From Lysobacteraceae bacterium NML93-0399 (lineage in GTDB: Bacteria; Pseudomonadota; Gammaproteobacteria; Xanthomonadales; Xanthomonadaceae), in contig NTJI01000001.1 of assembly GCA_002307375.1 (NCBI GenBank), forward strand, positions 558,001 through 622,000: 64,000 bases of DNA, read 5' to 3'. Position 1 is the stretch's first letter. Every line of letters begins with the position of its first letter. The notes below the pieces were generated by a model, which ran no database searches, was not told the origin of the DNA, and was given only the letters and a program-made list of their open reading frames with translations. A program made the translations under genes and the position numbers. This document shows, one piece after another, positions 30,732-41,345 of this stretch.

Positions 30732-31412
30732 ATGAGCATGCGCCTGCCACCCTGGGTCTGGATCGGCTCGATCGCGCTGTCCTGCATCGCCGGCATGGTC
30801 AACGTCGTCGGCTATCTGGGCTTCGAGCACCAGGCGGTCAGCCACCTGACCGGCACCACCAGCCTGCTGGGTGCAGCCCTGGTCGACCGCGACTGGCGCG
30901 CGGTCGCGCATCTATGGGGCGTGTTGATCGCGTTCTGCGCCGGCGCGACGCTCAGCGGGCTGATCCTGCAGGACGACACGCTGCGTCTGGGCCGCCGCTA
31001 CGGCGTGACCCTGACGCTCGAAGCGGCCTTGCTCGTCGCGGCCGTGCCCCTGTTCGGAAACGCGCACATCGCAGGCGCCCTGCTTGCCGCGATGGCGTGC
31101 GGCCTGCAGAACGCGATGGTGACGACCTACAGCGGCGCCCTCGTACGCACGACGCATCTGAGCGGCATGTTCACCGATCTGGGCATCGGCCTGGGACATC
31201 TGATCCGCGGGCGGGCGCTGCCACTTCGGCGCCTGACGCTCAGCGGGCTGATCATCGGCGGCTTTCTCGCCGGTGGCATCGTCGGCGCGTGGCTGTACGC
31301 GCGCATCGGCTATCACGCCCTGTTGCTACCGGCGGCGCTGACCGGCCTCACCGGCACGGGCTACGTCGCGTATCGCCACTGGCGCGGCGTGCCGTCGGAT
31401 CCACGGACGTAG
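30732..31412 (+). CDS. DUF1275 (YoaK family) membrane protein
   Basis: This 226-residue integral membrane protein has about six hydrophobic segments. The first is [18 protein letters not shown], and the family's conserved [12 protein letters not shown] follows. The central [28 protein letters not shown] block is the DUF1275 signature. Function is unknown. It may be cotranscribed with thiD, 47 nt downstream, but a -10 box close to thiD suggests that gene has its own promoter. Confidence 0.88.
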   Translation: MSMRLPPWVWIGSIALSCIAGMVNVVGYLGFEHQAVSHLTGTTSLLGAALVDRDWRAVAHLWGVLIAFCAGATLSGLILQDDTLRLGRRYGVTLTLEAALLVAAVPLFGNAHIAGALLAAMACGLQNAMVTTYSGALVRTTHLSGMFTDLGIGLGHLIRGRALPLRRLTLSGLIIGGFLAGGIVGAWLYARIGYHALLLPAALTGLTGTGYVAYRHWRGVPSDPRT

Positions 31413-31447
31413 GCGCTCGGCCCACTGCGCGGCCCGGCGACGGCAGG

Positions 31448-31453
31448 CACAAT
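31448..31453 (+). promoter_or_regulatory. Candidate -10 box for near-leaderless thiD
   Basis: CACAAT ends 6 nt before the thiD ATG and no Shine-Dalgarno is visible. The arrangement resembles queG. No clear -35 was found. Confidence 0.35.
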
Positions 31454-31459
31454 GCGCGC

Positions 31460-32272
31460 ATGAACGCACGTCCTTCGCGTCCACCGTCGACGCTCACGAT
31501 CGCCGGCTCCGATTCCGGCGGCGGCGCCGGCATCCAGGCCGATCTCAAGACCTTCGCCGCGCACGGCGTGCATGGGTTGTCCGCGCTCGCCGCGCTGACC
31601 GCGCAGCACACGCGCGGCGTCACTGCGGTGCATGCGCCGCCGGTTGCCTTCCTGCGCGCGCAGATCGACGCCTGCTTCGACGACTTCGACGTGCGCAGCG
31701 TCAAGATCGGCATGCTGGCGACGGCGGAGATCGTCGAAACCGTTGCCGATGTGCTGGCGCAGCACGCCGACGTACCGGTGGTGCTCGACCCGGTGATGAT
31801 CGCGACCTCGGGCGCCAAGCTGCTCGACGACGACGCGCTCGATGCGCTGCGCACGCGCCTGATTCCGCGTGCGCGCGTGCTCACGCCGAACCTGCCCGAA
31901 GCCGAATTGCTGCTGGGCCACGGCATCGCCACCGGCGCGGATGCACAGGCAGCCCTCGTCGCGCTGCGTGCGCTCGGCGCCCATGGCGTGCTGCTCAAGG
32001 GCGGGCACCTGGACGAGGGCGACGAGGTGGTCGACCGCTATGCCGATGCCGGCGCGCACTTCGAACACCGCGCGCCGCGCCTGGACATCGACGGCCACGG
32101 CACCGGCTGCACGCTGTCGTCGGCGATTGCCGCGCGCCTTGCCCTCGGCGACGACGCGGCCGCCGCCTGCCGCGCCGGCATCGGCTACGTGCACCGTGCG
32201 ATGCGCGACGCCTACCGCCCCGGTCGCAGTGACGTCAGCGTGCTGGGCCATCTCGGTCCATTGGCCCGGTGA
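31460..32272 (+). CDS. thiD: Hydroxymethylpyrimidine/phosphomethylpyrimidine kinase
   Basis: This 270-residue ribokinase-fold enzyme phosphorylates HMP twice for thiamine synthesis. Motifs are [58 protein letters not shown] and the anion hole [15 protein letters not shown]. No TPP riboswitch is seen. Its TGA overlaps the GTG start of the hydrolase by four bases. Confidence 0.96.
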   Translation: MNARPSRPPSTLTIAGSDSGGGAGIQADLKTFAAHGVHGLSALAALTAQHTRGVTAVHAPPVAFLRAQIDACFDDFDVRSVKIGMLATAEIVETVADVLAQHADVPVVLDPVMIATSGAKLLDDDALDALRTRLIPRARVLTPNLPEAELLLGHGIATGADAQAALVALRALGAHGVLLKGGHLDEGDEVVDRYADAGAHFEHRAPRLDIDGHGTGCTLSSAIAARLALGDDAAAACRAGIGYVHRAMRDAYRPGRSDVSVLGHLGPLAR

Positions 32273-33108
32273 GCGCGGCCGCCGCGCACATCGAGCCGCT
32301 CGAAACCGGCGACGGCCACCGCTTCGAACTGATCGCCCGCGTGCCCGTGGCACCGTCGCGGCTTCTGCTGTGGCTGCCGGCGATGGGCGTGCCCGCCAAA
32401 CACTATCTGCCTTACGCCGAAGCACTCGCGCGCGCGGGTGTCGCGGTCGGCGTGCACGAGTGGCGCGGCATCGGATCGAGCAGCCTGCGCGCGGGTCCCG
32501 GCCGGGACTGGGGCTATCGCGAACTGCTCGCCGACATCGCCCGCAGCGAGGCGTCGCTGGCTGCCATGGTGCCCGGCGTGCCACGCGTCATTGGCGGCCA
32601 CAGCCTCGGCGGTCAGCTCGCCTGCTGCCATCTGGCGCTGCACCCCGACGCGGCTGATGCGCTGTGGCTGGTCGCCAGCGGTGCGCCGTACTGGCGTGCG
32701 TTTCCACGACCGCTGCGCTACGCCCTGCCGCCGCTGTACCGCTTCATGGCCTGGCTCGCGCACAGACGTGGCGTGCTGCCGGGACGCCGCCTGCGCTTTG
32801 CCGGCAACGAATCGCAGGGCGTCATCGCCGACTGGACGCGCAGCGGGCTGAGCGGGCGCTACGCGGCGGCCGGACTCGGGGCCGATCTCGACGCGGCAAT
32901 GGCGAAGATCGACGTATCCGTGCGCGCCGCCTGCCTCGATGACGACTGGCTGGGGCCGCCGTCATCACTGCGCTACCTGCTCTCCAAACTGCGCAGCACC
33001 GATGCGTCCGTTGCACGATTTCCAGCCGCGCGCCTGGGCACCGCGGCCGACCACTTCGCGTGGATGCGCAGACCCGAAGCAGTCGCGGCGTGGCTTGCGG
33101 GGCACTGA
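32269..33108 (+). CDS. Alpha/beta hydrolase
   Basis: This 279-residue protein is a serine hydrolase of the alpha/beta fold. The nucleophile elbow GGHSLGG lies near residue 107. The likely catalytic His is in TAADHFAWM near the C-terminus, and the acid is probably in CLDDDWLGP. The cap contains a YWRAFPRPLRYALPPLYRFMAW helix region. The substrate is unknown. The GTG start overlaps the thiD stop (GTGA), so coexpression is likely although a thiamine role is not implied. Confidence 0.85.
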   Translation: MSAAAAHIEPLETGDGHRFELIARVPVAPSRLLLWLPAMGVPAKHYLPYAEALARAGVAVGVHEWRGIGSSSLRAGPGRDWGYRELLADIARSEASLAAMVPGVPRVIGGHSLGGQLACCHLALHPDAADALWLVASGAPYWRAFPRPLRYALPPLYRFMAWLAHRRGVLPGRRLRFAGNESQGVIADWTRSGLSGRYAAAGLGADLDAAMAKIDVSVRAACLDDDWLGPPSSLRYLLSKLRSTDASVARFPAARLGTAADHFAWMRRPEAVAAWLAGH

Positions 33109-33160
33109 GCGAGCCTTACCCGTCCGCTACACTGCCGCGATTGCCCGACGAGCCTGACGC

Positions 33161-34450
33161 ATGACCGCACCGCTGCCCCACCGCGACGACATCCGGATCG
33201 CCGTCATCGGGCTGGGCTACGTCGGGCTGCCGCTGGCGGTCGCATTCGGCCGCCGCCATGCGACGCTCGGCTTCGACATCGACGCCACGCGTGTCGCCGG
33301 CCTGCAGGGCGGCGACGACCACACGCGCGAACTTTCGCGCGACGAACTCGGCGCGGCCGTGCGACTGCGCTACAGCGCCGACGCCGCCGACCTCGCCACC
33401 TGCAACGTGCACATCGTCACCGTGCCCACGCCGGTCGATGCCTACAAGCGACCGGACCTGTCCGCGCTCCAGGCCTCCAGCCGCGATGTCGGCGCCGCGC
33501 TGCAGCGCGGTGGCGTGGTGATCTTCGAATCGACGGTGTATCCCGGCGCGACCGAAGAGATCTGCGTGCCGATTCTCGAAGCCGCCTCGGGCCTGCGCTA
33601 TCGCGAGGATTTCCACGTCGGCTACAGCCCCGAGCGCATCAATCCGGGCGACAAGCAGCATCGCCTGGAGAACACGTTGAAGGTGACGGCCGGCTCCAGC
33701 GACGCCGCGGCGGAGTTCGTCGACGCGCTGTACCGCGACATCGTCGAGGCCGGCACGCATCGCGTTTCAAGCATCCGCGTGGCCGAAGCAGCCAAGGTCA
33801 TCGAAAACACCCAGCGCGACGTCAACATCGCGCTGGTCAACGAACTGGCGTTGATCTTCGACCGGCTCGGCATCGACACGCACGAAGTGCTCGAAGCGGC
33901 CGGCACGAAATGGAACTTCCTGCCGTTTCGACCGGGCCTGGTGGGCGGCCATTGCATCGGCGTCGACCCCTACTACCTGACCCACAAGGCGCAGGAGATC
34001 GGTTACCACCCCGAGGTGATCCTGGCCGGGCGACGCATCAACGATGCGATGGGCCTGCACGTCGCCCAACGCGTGGTGAAGCTGATGCAGCAGCGCGGCA
34101 TCCAGACCGCCGGCGCCCGCGTGCTGGTGCTGGGTCTGGCGTTCAAGGAGAACTGCCCGGACCTGCGCAATACGCGCGTGATCGATGTGGTGCGCGAACT
34201 CGGGAGCTACAGCATCGAGGTCGACGTGCACGACCCATGGGTGGCGCCGGCGTATGCGCAACACGAATACGGCCTGACGCCGGTCGCCGCGCCGCAGGCC
34301 GGCACCTACGATGCGGTGGTGCTCGCGGTCGCGCACACGCAGTTCCGTGAGCTCGGCAGCGCCGGCCTGCGCGCGTTCGGCAAGCCGGGTGCGGTGCTGT
34401 TCGACGTCAAGGCGATCCTGCCGGCCAACGCGGTCGACGCGCGGCTGTAA
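33161..34450 (+). CDS. tviB: UDP-N-acetylglucosamine 6-dehydrogenase (TviB/WbpA type)
   Basis: This 429-residue nucleotide-sugar dehydrogenase oxidises UDP-HexNAc to the uronic acid. It has the NAD-binding IAVIGLGYVGLPLAVAFG, the VPTPVD loop, ESTVYPGATEE, and the catalytic cysteine in FRPGLVGGHCIGVDPYYL. GLAFKENCPDLRNTRVIDVV marks the C-terminal domain. The sequence pattern fits the UDP-GlcNAc branch (TviB/WbpA) better than UDP-glucose dehydrogenases. The partner epimerase TviC and glycosyltransferases are absent, so it stands alone. A TACACT box about 30 nt upstream may be its -10. Confidence 0.9.
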   Translation: MTAPLPHRDDIRIAVIGLGYVGLPLAVAFGRRHATLGFDIDATRVAGLQGGDDHTRELSRDELGAAVRLRYSADAADLATCNVHIVTVPTPVDAYKRPDLSALQASSRDVGAALQRGGVVIFESTVYPGATEEICVPILEAASGLRYREDFHVGYSPERINPGDKQHRLENTLKVTAGSSDAAAEFVDALYRDIVEAGTHRVSSIRVAEAAKVIENTQRDVNIALVNELALIFDRLGIDTHEVLEAAGTKWNFLPFRPGLVGGHCIGVDPYYLTHKAQEIGYHPEVILAGRRINDAMGLHVAQRVVKLMQQRGIQTAGARVLVLGLAFKENCPDLRNTRVIDVVRELGSYSIEVDVHDPWVAPAYAQHEYGLTPVAAPQAGTYDAVVLAVAHTQFRELGSAGLRAFGKPGAVLFDVKAILPANAVDARL

Positions 34451-34524
34451 GCCTGGGCGACGGCGCGGCGCGTCGCCGCGGAATGCATGGTGCGCGTAGA
34501 TGCGCGGGTCCTGTTCCCGGCTGC

Positions 34525-34708
34525 GCTACCGGTGACACGTATCGCTGCGCGCTGTGCGTCGTAGCGAAAGTCAGCTGACTGATGACGCACGACTGCAGGG
34601 CTCGTGCGGTCTGTTTCTTGTGGCCTGAGCGCGGCATCGACCGCGATCCGGGAGATCCCGGCCATCGCGCGCGAGCGCGCTCCTACAGGGGTGAGCTGGT
34701 CGCTCCTC
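34525..34708. repeat. Direct repeat unit A with REP element
   Basis: This segment is about 80-90% similar to 34801-34981, offset about 273-276 bp. Shared blocks include TGACACGT, CTGATGACGCACG, GCTCGTGCGGTCTGTTTC and the REP arm at 34663-34689. No gene is seen in 34451-35100. Confidence 0.8.
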
Positions 34709-34800
34709 GCATGGCGGAAAACGCGCGGGCACATCAGGCGGTGCGCGGCGCGAAAGTGCGGAACGCTTCGCGCGTGCACGCGTCCTCTCATCTGGTCCGC

Positions 34801-34981
34801 GCTGCCGATGACACGTGTCCCTGCGCAGCCTCATGCGAAAGGTCGAGATGACTGATGACGCACGGCTGCAGGGCTCGTGCGGTCTGTTTCCTGTGGTTCG
34901 AGCGCGGCATCGGTCGCGATCCCGGAAATCCCTGCCATCGCGCGCGAGCGCGCTCCTACAGGGGCCGACTGCTCGCTCCTC
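34801..34981. repeat. Direct repeat unit B with REP element
   Basis: This is the second copy of the unit at 34525-34708, with its REP arm at 34936-34962 in the same orientation. Together they form a tandem duplication between tviB and tRNA-Arg. Confidence 0.8.
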
Positions 34982-35067
34982 TCCGATGTCGAAGCGCGCG
35001 CGGCGATCGGCCGGTATGCGATGACGGCGTTGCGCCGCAATCGAATCGCTGCGAGCAATCTGCGGAC

Positions 35068-35096
35068 ACAAAAAAACCAGCGATCGCTCGCTGGTT
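35068..35096 (-). terminator. Terminator of tRNA-Arg
   Basis: A 9-bp stem AACCAGCGA/TCGCTGGTT with a 4-nt loop is followed on the minus strand by a run of seven T. It lies 13 nt after the tRNA. Confidence 0.92.
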
Positions 35097-35108
35097 GATT
35101 TGTTGTTC

Positions 35109-35185
35109 TGGCGCGCCCGGAAGGATTCGAACCTCCGACCCCCAAGTTCGTAGCCTGGTGCTCTATCCAACTGAGCTACGGGCGC
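35109..35185 (-). tRNA. tRNA-Arg (anticodon ACG)
   Basis: A full cloverleaf with encoded CCA: acceptor GCGCCCG/CGGGCGC, D-arm AGCTCAGTTGGATAGAGC, anticodon loop CTACGAA reading ACG, and T-loop GGTTCGAATCC. The wobble A is normally deaminated to inosine by TadA. Confidence 0.96.
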
Positions 35186-35201
35186 CTTGAACAGAAGCGG
35201 A

Positions 35202-35230
35202 ATTTTGCAGTACAGCGTTTGCTTCGTCAA
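35202..35230 (-). promoter_or_regulatory. Sigma70 promoter for tRNA-Arg
   Basis: On the minus strand TTGACG (35225-35230) and CAAAAT (35202-35207) are 17 nt apart, ending 16 nt before the mature tRNA 5' end. It implies tRNA-Arg is transcribed apart from tRNA-Ser. Confidence 0.75.
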
Positions 35231-35286
35231 CCACTTTTCGAGATTTTTTCAGCGATTCCTGCGGGAATCCGATCGATCCTGAAGAG

Positions 35287-35379
35287 TGGCGGAGAGTGAG
35301 GGATTCGAACCCTCGATGGAGTTTTAAGCCCCATACTCCCTTAGCAGGGGAGCCCCTTCAGCCACTCGGGCAACTCTCC
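35287..35379 (-). tRNA. tRNA-Ser (anticodon GCT)
   Basis: A class II tRNA of 93 nt with a long variable arm and encoded CCA. Acceptor GGAGAGT/ACTCTCC, anticodon stem CTCCC/GGGAG, loop CTGCTAA reading GCT, T-loop GGTTCGAATCC. It decodes AGC/AGU and lies 50 nt after csrA, as in other xanthomonads. Confidence 0.97.
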
Positions 35380-35429
35380 GAAGCATCACGTGCGGCGCAG
35401 GCGCCGAACGCGGTGCGAAGGATACCGAT

Positions 35430-35639
35430 TCAGCGCGTCTGCGGCAAATCTTCCTGCGAATCCGACTCCTCGCCGTCTTCGCGGTGGATACGCTGGTAGA
35501 TCTCTTCGCGGTGCACGGCGACATCCTTGGGCGCGGTGATGCCGATGCGCACCTGGTTGCCCTTGACGCCGAGCACGGTGACGGACACTTCGTCACCAAT
35601 CATCAGCGTCTCCCCGACGCGGCGGGTCAGAATCAACAT
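35430..35639 (-). CDS. csrA: Carbon storage regulator CsrA/RsmA
   Basis: This 69-residue RNA-binding protein represses or stabilises mRNAs by binding GGA motifs in leaders. It shows the full family sequence [18 protein letters not shown] and [14 protein letters not shown], with the RNA-contact Arg44-region [21 protein letters not shown] ribosome-binding site precedes the ATG. The C-terminal tail is longer than in E. coli and acidic. It lies between alaS and tRNA-Ser. Confidence 0.97.
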   Translation of the reverse strand: MLILTRRVGETLMIGDEVSVTVLGVKGNQVRIGITAPKDVAVHREEIYQRIHREDGEESDSQEDLPQTR

Positions 35640-35794
35640 AACTCTCTCCTGGGCCCGGCGGATCGACGCGCCGGCGTGGACTGTACTCGGACCGTTCTCG
35701 ACTTAAGAAACCGATTACAGACCAGTGGTAGCCGTAAAGGATGTCGCCTGCCGCGCGGCCGGTCAACCGCCGCGCAACCGCGTTTAACGCGCGC

Positions 35795-38440
35795 TTAGCC
35801 GAGCCGCGCTGCGATCCATCCGGGAACTTCGCCCAGCGCCGTAACGAGTGCCGGACCGTCCTCGCCGCCGCCCTGGGCCATGTCCGGCCGACCGCCGCCC
35901 TTGCCGCCGATCTGCGTGGCGACGTGCGACAGGAGTTCGCCGGCCTTGACGCGGCCGAGTGCGGCGCCACCGACGCCTGCGACCAGCGCCGCCTTGCCAT
36001 CGTTCGCACCGGCGAGCAGCACCACGACGTCGTCGAGCTGCTGCTTGAGGCGATCCATTGCATCGCGCAGCGCCTTGGCATCGAGCCCTTCAATACGGGC
36101 AGCGACGACCTTGATGCCGGCGACATCGACGGCCGATGCACCGAGATCGGCGGTCGCGCCGCTCGCGGCCTTGGCCTTGAGCGATTCGAGTTCCCGTTCG
36201 AGCTGCTTCTGGCGTTCGAGCAATGCGCGCACGCGCTCGCCGACCTCGCCCGCGGTACCGCCGAGCAGGCCGGCGGCTTCGCGCATGCGTGTCTCGTCGC
36301 TGCGCACGTGATCGAGCGCGGCCTGGCCCGTCAGCGCCTCGACGCGGCGCACGCCGGACGACACGCCACCTTCGGAGACCAGCTTGAACAGGCCGATGCG
36401 GCCGGTGCGATCGACGTGCGTACCGCCGCACAGTTCGACCGAATCACCCATCGTCACCACGCGCACGCGTTCGCCGTACTTCTCGCCGAACAGCGCCATC
36501 GCGCCCGAGTCCAGCGCGGCCTGCATGTCCATCTGCGCGATGGTGACCGGATGGTTGGCGCGCACCTCGACGTTGACGCGACGTTCGATCTCGGCGAGTT
36601 CGTCGGCGGTCACCGGCTGGAAGTGCGAGAAGTCGAAACGCAGACGATCGGGCGCAACCAGCGAGCCCTTCTGCGCGACATGCGTGCCGAGCAGCTCGCG
36701 CAGCGCGCCATGCAACAGGTGGGTCGCGCTGTGGTTGAGCACGATCGTGCCGCGGCGCGCGGCGTCGATCGCGCCACGCACGCGGCCGCCCCGTCGCAGC
36801 GTGCCGGATGCAACGCGGCCCACATGGCCGTGGAACTGGCCGGCGAACTTCTGCGTGTCGGCGACGTCGAAGCGGACGTCGCCCGCCATCAGCACGCCGG
36901 TGTCGCCGACCTGGCCGCCCGACTCGCCGTAGAACGGCGTACGGTCGAGAATCACCACTGCCTCGTCGCCGGCCGACACGGATTCGACCGGACGCCCGCC
37001 CTGCAGCAGCGCGACGATCTGCAGATCGTCGGCCTCGAGCTGGTCGTCGCCGACGAAGACAGTCGGCGAGAGCTGTGCGACCAGATCAGCCGGCAGGCCC
37101 GTCGTAGACGTGAACTTGCCGGCCGCGCGCGCGGTCTCGCGCTGGCGCTGCATGGCGGCATCGAAGCCGGCGGTGTCGACGTCGAGGCCGCGCTCGCGGG
37201 CGACGTCCTGGGTGAGGTCGAGCGGGAAACCGTAAGTGTCGTAGAGGCGGAACGCGTCGTCGCCCGGGATCGCGCCGTTGCTGCGCGAGGCAACCTCATC
37301 GAAGATCCGCATGCCGGCATCGAGCGTCTCGGCAAAGCGCTCTTCCTCGACCTTGAGCGCGCGCTCGACCAGTTCGCGCTTCTCGCGCAGTTCCGGATAG
37401 GCCTCGCCCATCACCGCATCGAGCGTGCCGACCATCGCGCTGAAGAACGGCTGACGCACGCCGAGCATCCAGCCGTGGCGCAGGGCGCGACGGATGATCC
37501 GGCGCAGCACGTAGCCGCGGCCTTCGTTGGACGGCAACACGCCATCGACGATGAGGAAGCTGCAGGCGCGGATGTGGTCGGCGATCACGCGCAGCGACTT
37601 GTTCTCCAGATCCTGCGTGCCGGTGAGTTCGCCGGCCTTGCGGATCAGCGTCTGGAACACGTCGATCTCGTAGTTGCTGTGCACGCCCTGCAGGATCGCC
37701 GCCAACCGCTCCAGGCCCATGCCGGTGTCGACACACGGCGCCGGCAGCGGAATCAGCGTGCCGTCGGCCTGCTTGTCGAACTGCATGAACACGAGATTCC
37801 AGATCTCGATGAAACGGTCGCCGTCCTCGTCGGGGGAGCCGGGCGGGCCGCCGAAATGCGACGGGCCGTGGTCGTAGAAAATTTCGGTGCACGGCCCGCA
37901 CGGCCCGGTATCGGCCATCTGCCAGAAATTGTCGGATGCGAACGGCGCGCCTTTGTTGTCGCCGATGCGGACGATGCGGTCCTCGGGCACGCCGACCATG
38001 TCGCGCCACAGCGCATAGGCTTCATCGTCGGTGTGGTAGACGGTGACCAGCAGGCGCTCGGCCGGCAATTTCCAGACCTGCGTGAGCAGTTCCCACGCCC
38101 AGGCAATGGCGTCCTTCTTGAAGTAGTCGCCGAACGACCAGTTGCCGAGCATCTCGAAGAAGGTGTGGTGACGGGCGGTGTAGCCGACCTGGTCGAGGTC
38201 GTTGTGCTTGCCGCCAGCGCGCAGGCAGCGCTGCACGTCGACCGCGCGCACGTAGCTGCGCTTTTCCGCACCCAGGAACACGTCCTTGAACTGCACCATG
38301 CCCGAATTGGTGAACAGCAGCGTCGGGTCGTTGCCCGGCACCAGCGGCGCGGACGGCACGATGGTGTGGCCCTTGCCGCGGAAGAATTCGAGGAAGTCGC
38401 TGCGGATCTGCGCGGTGCTGGTGGAAGTCTGCGTGGTCAT
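35795..38440 (-). CDS. alaS: Alanyl-tRNA synthetase
   Basis: This 881-residue class II synthetase charges tRNA-Ala. The N-terminal catalytic core has [30 protein letters not shown] and [13 protein letters not shown]. The editing domain carries the zinc ligands [11 protein letters not shown] and [12 protein letters not shown]-Ala domain with the [15 protein letters not shown] motif ends the protein. ATG 38440 is the only start that fits the conserved N-terminus. It follows recX after a 386-nt gap, so it likely has its own promoter. Confidence 0.97.
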   Translation of the reverse strand: MTTQTSTSTAQIRSDFLEFFRGKGHTIVPSAPLVPGNDPTLLFTNSGMVQFKDVFLGAEKRSYVRAVDVQRCLRAGGKHNDLDQVGYTARHHTFFEMLGNWSFGDYFKKDAIAWAWELLTQVWKLPAERLLVTVYHTDDEAYALWRDMVGVPEDRIVRIGDNKGAPFASDNFWQMADTGPCGPCTEIFYDHGPSHFGGPPGSPDEDGDRFIEIWNLVFMQFDKQADGTLIPLPAPCVDTGMGLERLAAILQGVHSNYEIDVFQTLIRKAGELTGTQDLENKSLRVIADHIRACSFLIVDGVLPSNEGRGYVLRRIIRRALRHGWMLGVRQPFFSAMVGTLDAVMGEAYPELREKRELVERALKVEEERFAETLDAGMRIFDEVASRSNGAIPGDDAFRLYDTYGFPLDLTQDVARERGLDVDTAGFDAAMQRQRETARAAGKFTSTTGLPADLVAQLSPTVFVGDDQLEADDLQIVALLQGGRPVESVSAGDEAVVILDRTPFYGESGGQVGDTGVLMAGDVRFDVADTQKFAGQFHGHVGRVASGTLRRGGRVRGAIDAARRGTIVLNHSATHLLHGALRELLGTHVAQKGSLVAPDRLRFDFSHFQPVTADELAEIERRVNVEVRANHPVTIAQMDMQAALDSGAMALFGEKYGERVRVVTMGDSVELCGGTHVDRTGRIGLFKLVSEGGVSSGVRRVEALTGQAALDHVRSDETRMREAAGLLGGTAGEVGERVRALLERQKQLERELESLKAKAASGATADLGASAVDVAGIKVVAARIEGLDAKALRDAMDRLKQQLDDVVVLLAGANDGKAALVAGVGGAALGRVKAGELLSHVATQIGGKGGGRPDMAQGGGEDGPALVTALGEVPGWIAARLG

Positions 38441-38826
38441 GGGGCCTGGCGTGACGGTGGTGCGGAAAAAGGGCACGGGCAAGCCGCCACCGCGCGTCAT
38501 GACGACCGTGCCGGTCCGAAGGCTTGCCCAGGAATCGGAAGGGTAACAGGCCAGCGGGGCCGCCCGCCCGGTTCCGGACGGCAGCGCATGGTGGTGCCGT
38601 CCCTCGGCCCCCGGGGAGCCGAGGCCCACGACGCGCCGCATGGTGATCGGTGCGGCCACGGACGCGCGAACGCGCAGGGGCCAGTGGGCGCGGCGCCGGT
38701 CTAGGTGCCTGCACCGGTAGCGCACGCGCAGATCACGACCTGTATTGGCGCGGCCGGCAACAACATGCCTGCGCCCCGCTCTTCGGCGGCACAGTCGGAT
38801 ACGTGTACGGGGAGGCGGACTTGCGC
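38441..38826. other. Intergenic stretch between recX and alaS
   Basis: No gene is convincing in this 386-nt gap; open frames here are continuations of antisense frames. It should hold the alaS promoter, but no clear -35/-10 pair was recognised. Confidence 0.5.
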
Positions 38827-39415
38827 TCAGTCCGTGCGCAATGCGCGCACCGCGCCGTATGCGGTATCGCCGTCGAACCCACGGCGCAGCAGGAACTCCA
38901 CGGCCTTGCGCCGCAGGGCGGGATCGTCCGCGAATGCGGACACGTCGTAACGGCGTTCGAGCAGATCGCGCGCCCGCTGTGGCCAATCGGCCTCGCCGTC
39001 TTCAGCCAGGGCATCGAACGCGGCGGCGATGCTGGCCGCCTCCAGACGATGGGTGGACAGCTCGGCTTCGATGCGCAGCGGCCCGTAACCGCCCAGCGCA
39101 CGGCTGCGCGCGAGGCTTGCGGCGAAGCGGTCGTCGTCCTGCCAGCCGGCCTCGGCCATCTTCTCGACCGCCTCGGCGGCCGCGTCAGCCTCCACACCGC
39201 GTGCGGTGAGCTTGCGCAGCAGCTCGGGGCGCGAATGCTCGCGCCGCACCAGCAACGACAACGCCCGCTGCGTGGGCGTCATCTGTCGGCGCTTGCGTGC
39301 GGGTCTGTCGCACCCGTCGGCCGGTAGACCGGCAGCGACGCCGTCGCCGTCGTCGTCCGAAGACGCGGAACCGGAGACCGGCTCCGCGTTGGACGCAGCA
39401 GACGCGTGGTGTGGA

Positions 39416-39438
<23 letters not shown>
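38827..39438 (-). CDS. recX: RecA regulator RecX
   Basis: This protein of up to 203 residues limits RecA filament growth. The family core starts at about residue 53 with [30 protein letters not shown] and continues with [33 protein letters not shown]. The ATG at 39438 overlaps the recA end by 23 nt and adds a low-complexity Ser/Asp/Gly-rich leader. A start at the internal ATG 39282 would give about 151 residues, nearer the usual length. Coupling to recA is expected in either case. Confidence 0.88.
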
Positions 39439-40447
<1,009 letters not shown>

Positions 40448-40633
40448 CGTGGTGGTCCTCGTCATTCGTGTTCCGGTGTGTTGGACGCATCCTCGCAGTC
40501 GCAGGTCGCACGGGCTGCGACACGGCCGGGAGGACGCAAAATTAAGTCGATGCGCGCGTGCCGGTCAGCAGTGCGCGGCGTGGATGACCGTCGGAGAACA
40601 CCGCGCGCGCTATGGGCCGGAACGATCACGTGC

Positions 40634-41275
40634 TCACCGGTTCGGCCTGACCAGGCCGCAGTACAGGCCTTCGATGGCGAAGTCCTGGTCGGGCAGCACT
40701 TCGATCGGTGCGTAGTCGGGATTGCGCGGCAACAGGCGGATGCGGTCCTTGCCGATCTTCAGCAGTTTGACCGTGATGGCGTCATCGACGCGGGCGACGA
40801 CGATCTGCCCCGAGCGGGCATCCCGGGTGCGGTGCACGCCGATCAGATCGCCTTCGAAGATGCCTTCGTCGCGCATCGAATCGCCCTTGACCTTGAGCAG
40901 GTAGTCCGGCGACGGCGAGAACAGCACGCGATCGAGGACGAGGTAGTCGTCCGAGCCGATGTCCGCGCCGATCGGGGCGCCGGCCGCGACCTGACCGAGC
41001 ACCGGCAGGCGCAGCGCCTCGTCCGGCGTGGCGCCCAGCGACAGCGCCTGCTGGGGCGACTGCACCGGCACGCGCAACCGGATGCCGCGTGCGCGCCCGG
41101 GGACGCGTTCGATGGCGCCTGCCGCTTCCAGCGCGTCGAGGTGGTACTGCGCCGCGCGCACCCCGGCGAATCCGAACGCGCGGGAGATCTCGGTCTGCGA
41201 GGGCGGCATGCCTTCGCTGGCGATGCGCTCGCCGATCATTTCGAGAATGGCGCGCTGGGTCGGGGTCAGGTCCAT
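40634..41275 (-). CDS. lexA: SOS repressor LexA
   Basis: This 213-residue repressor has an N-terminal winged helix ([43 protein letters not shown]). The C-terminal S24 peptidase domain has cleavage site Ala98-Gly99 in QVAAGAPIG, nucleophile Ser133 in GDSM and general base Lys170. The recognition helix region [16 protein letters not shown] differs from E. coli, matching the different operator found just upstream. It heads lexA-recA-recX on the minus strand. Confidence 0.97.
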   Translation of the reverse strand: MDLTPTQRAILEMIGERIASEGMPPSQTEISRAFGFAGVRAAQYHLDALEAAGAIERVPGRARGIRLRVPVQSPQQALSLGATPDEALRLPVLGQVAAGAPIGADIGSDDYLVLDRVLFSPSPDYLLKVKGDSMRDEGIFEGDLIGVHRTRDARSGQIVVARVDDAITVKLLKIGKDRIRLLPRNPDYAPIEVLPDQDFAIEGLYCGLVRPNR

Positions 41276-41276
41276 G

Positions 41277-41297
41277 GTGAGTAGTATTACTACTCAC
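41277..41297. promoter_or_regulatory. LexA operator, xanthomonad type
   Basis: A perfect 21-bp palindrome, GTGAGTAGTA-T-TACTACTCAC, begins one base upstream of the lexA ATG. It resembles the AGTAGTAATACTACT core described for Xanthomonas LexA sites. Bound LexA would cover the start codon region, giving tight autorepression. Confidence 0.88.
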
Positions 41298-41345
41298 GCC
41301 CCTGCCGCGCAAGGGCGTGGAACCCGGATACCACCCGCGGGACGC

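Noticed and set aside
31400..31460. TPP riboswitch before thiD
   Set aside because: The gap is 47 nt, too short, and no THI-box motif is present.
34451..35100. Insertion sequence or mobile element in the repeat-rich gap
   Set aside because: No transposase frame, terminal inverted repeats or target duplication is visible; the similarity is explained by tandem duplication.
35741..38704. 987-codon open frame on the plus strand opposite alaS
   Set aside because: Antisense shadow of alaS with no ribosome-binding site or family motif.
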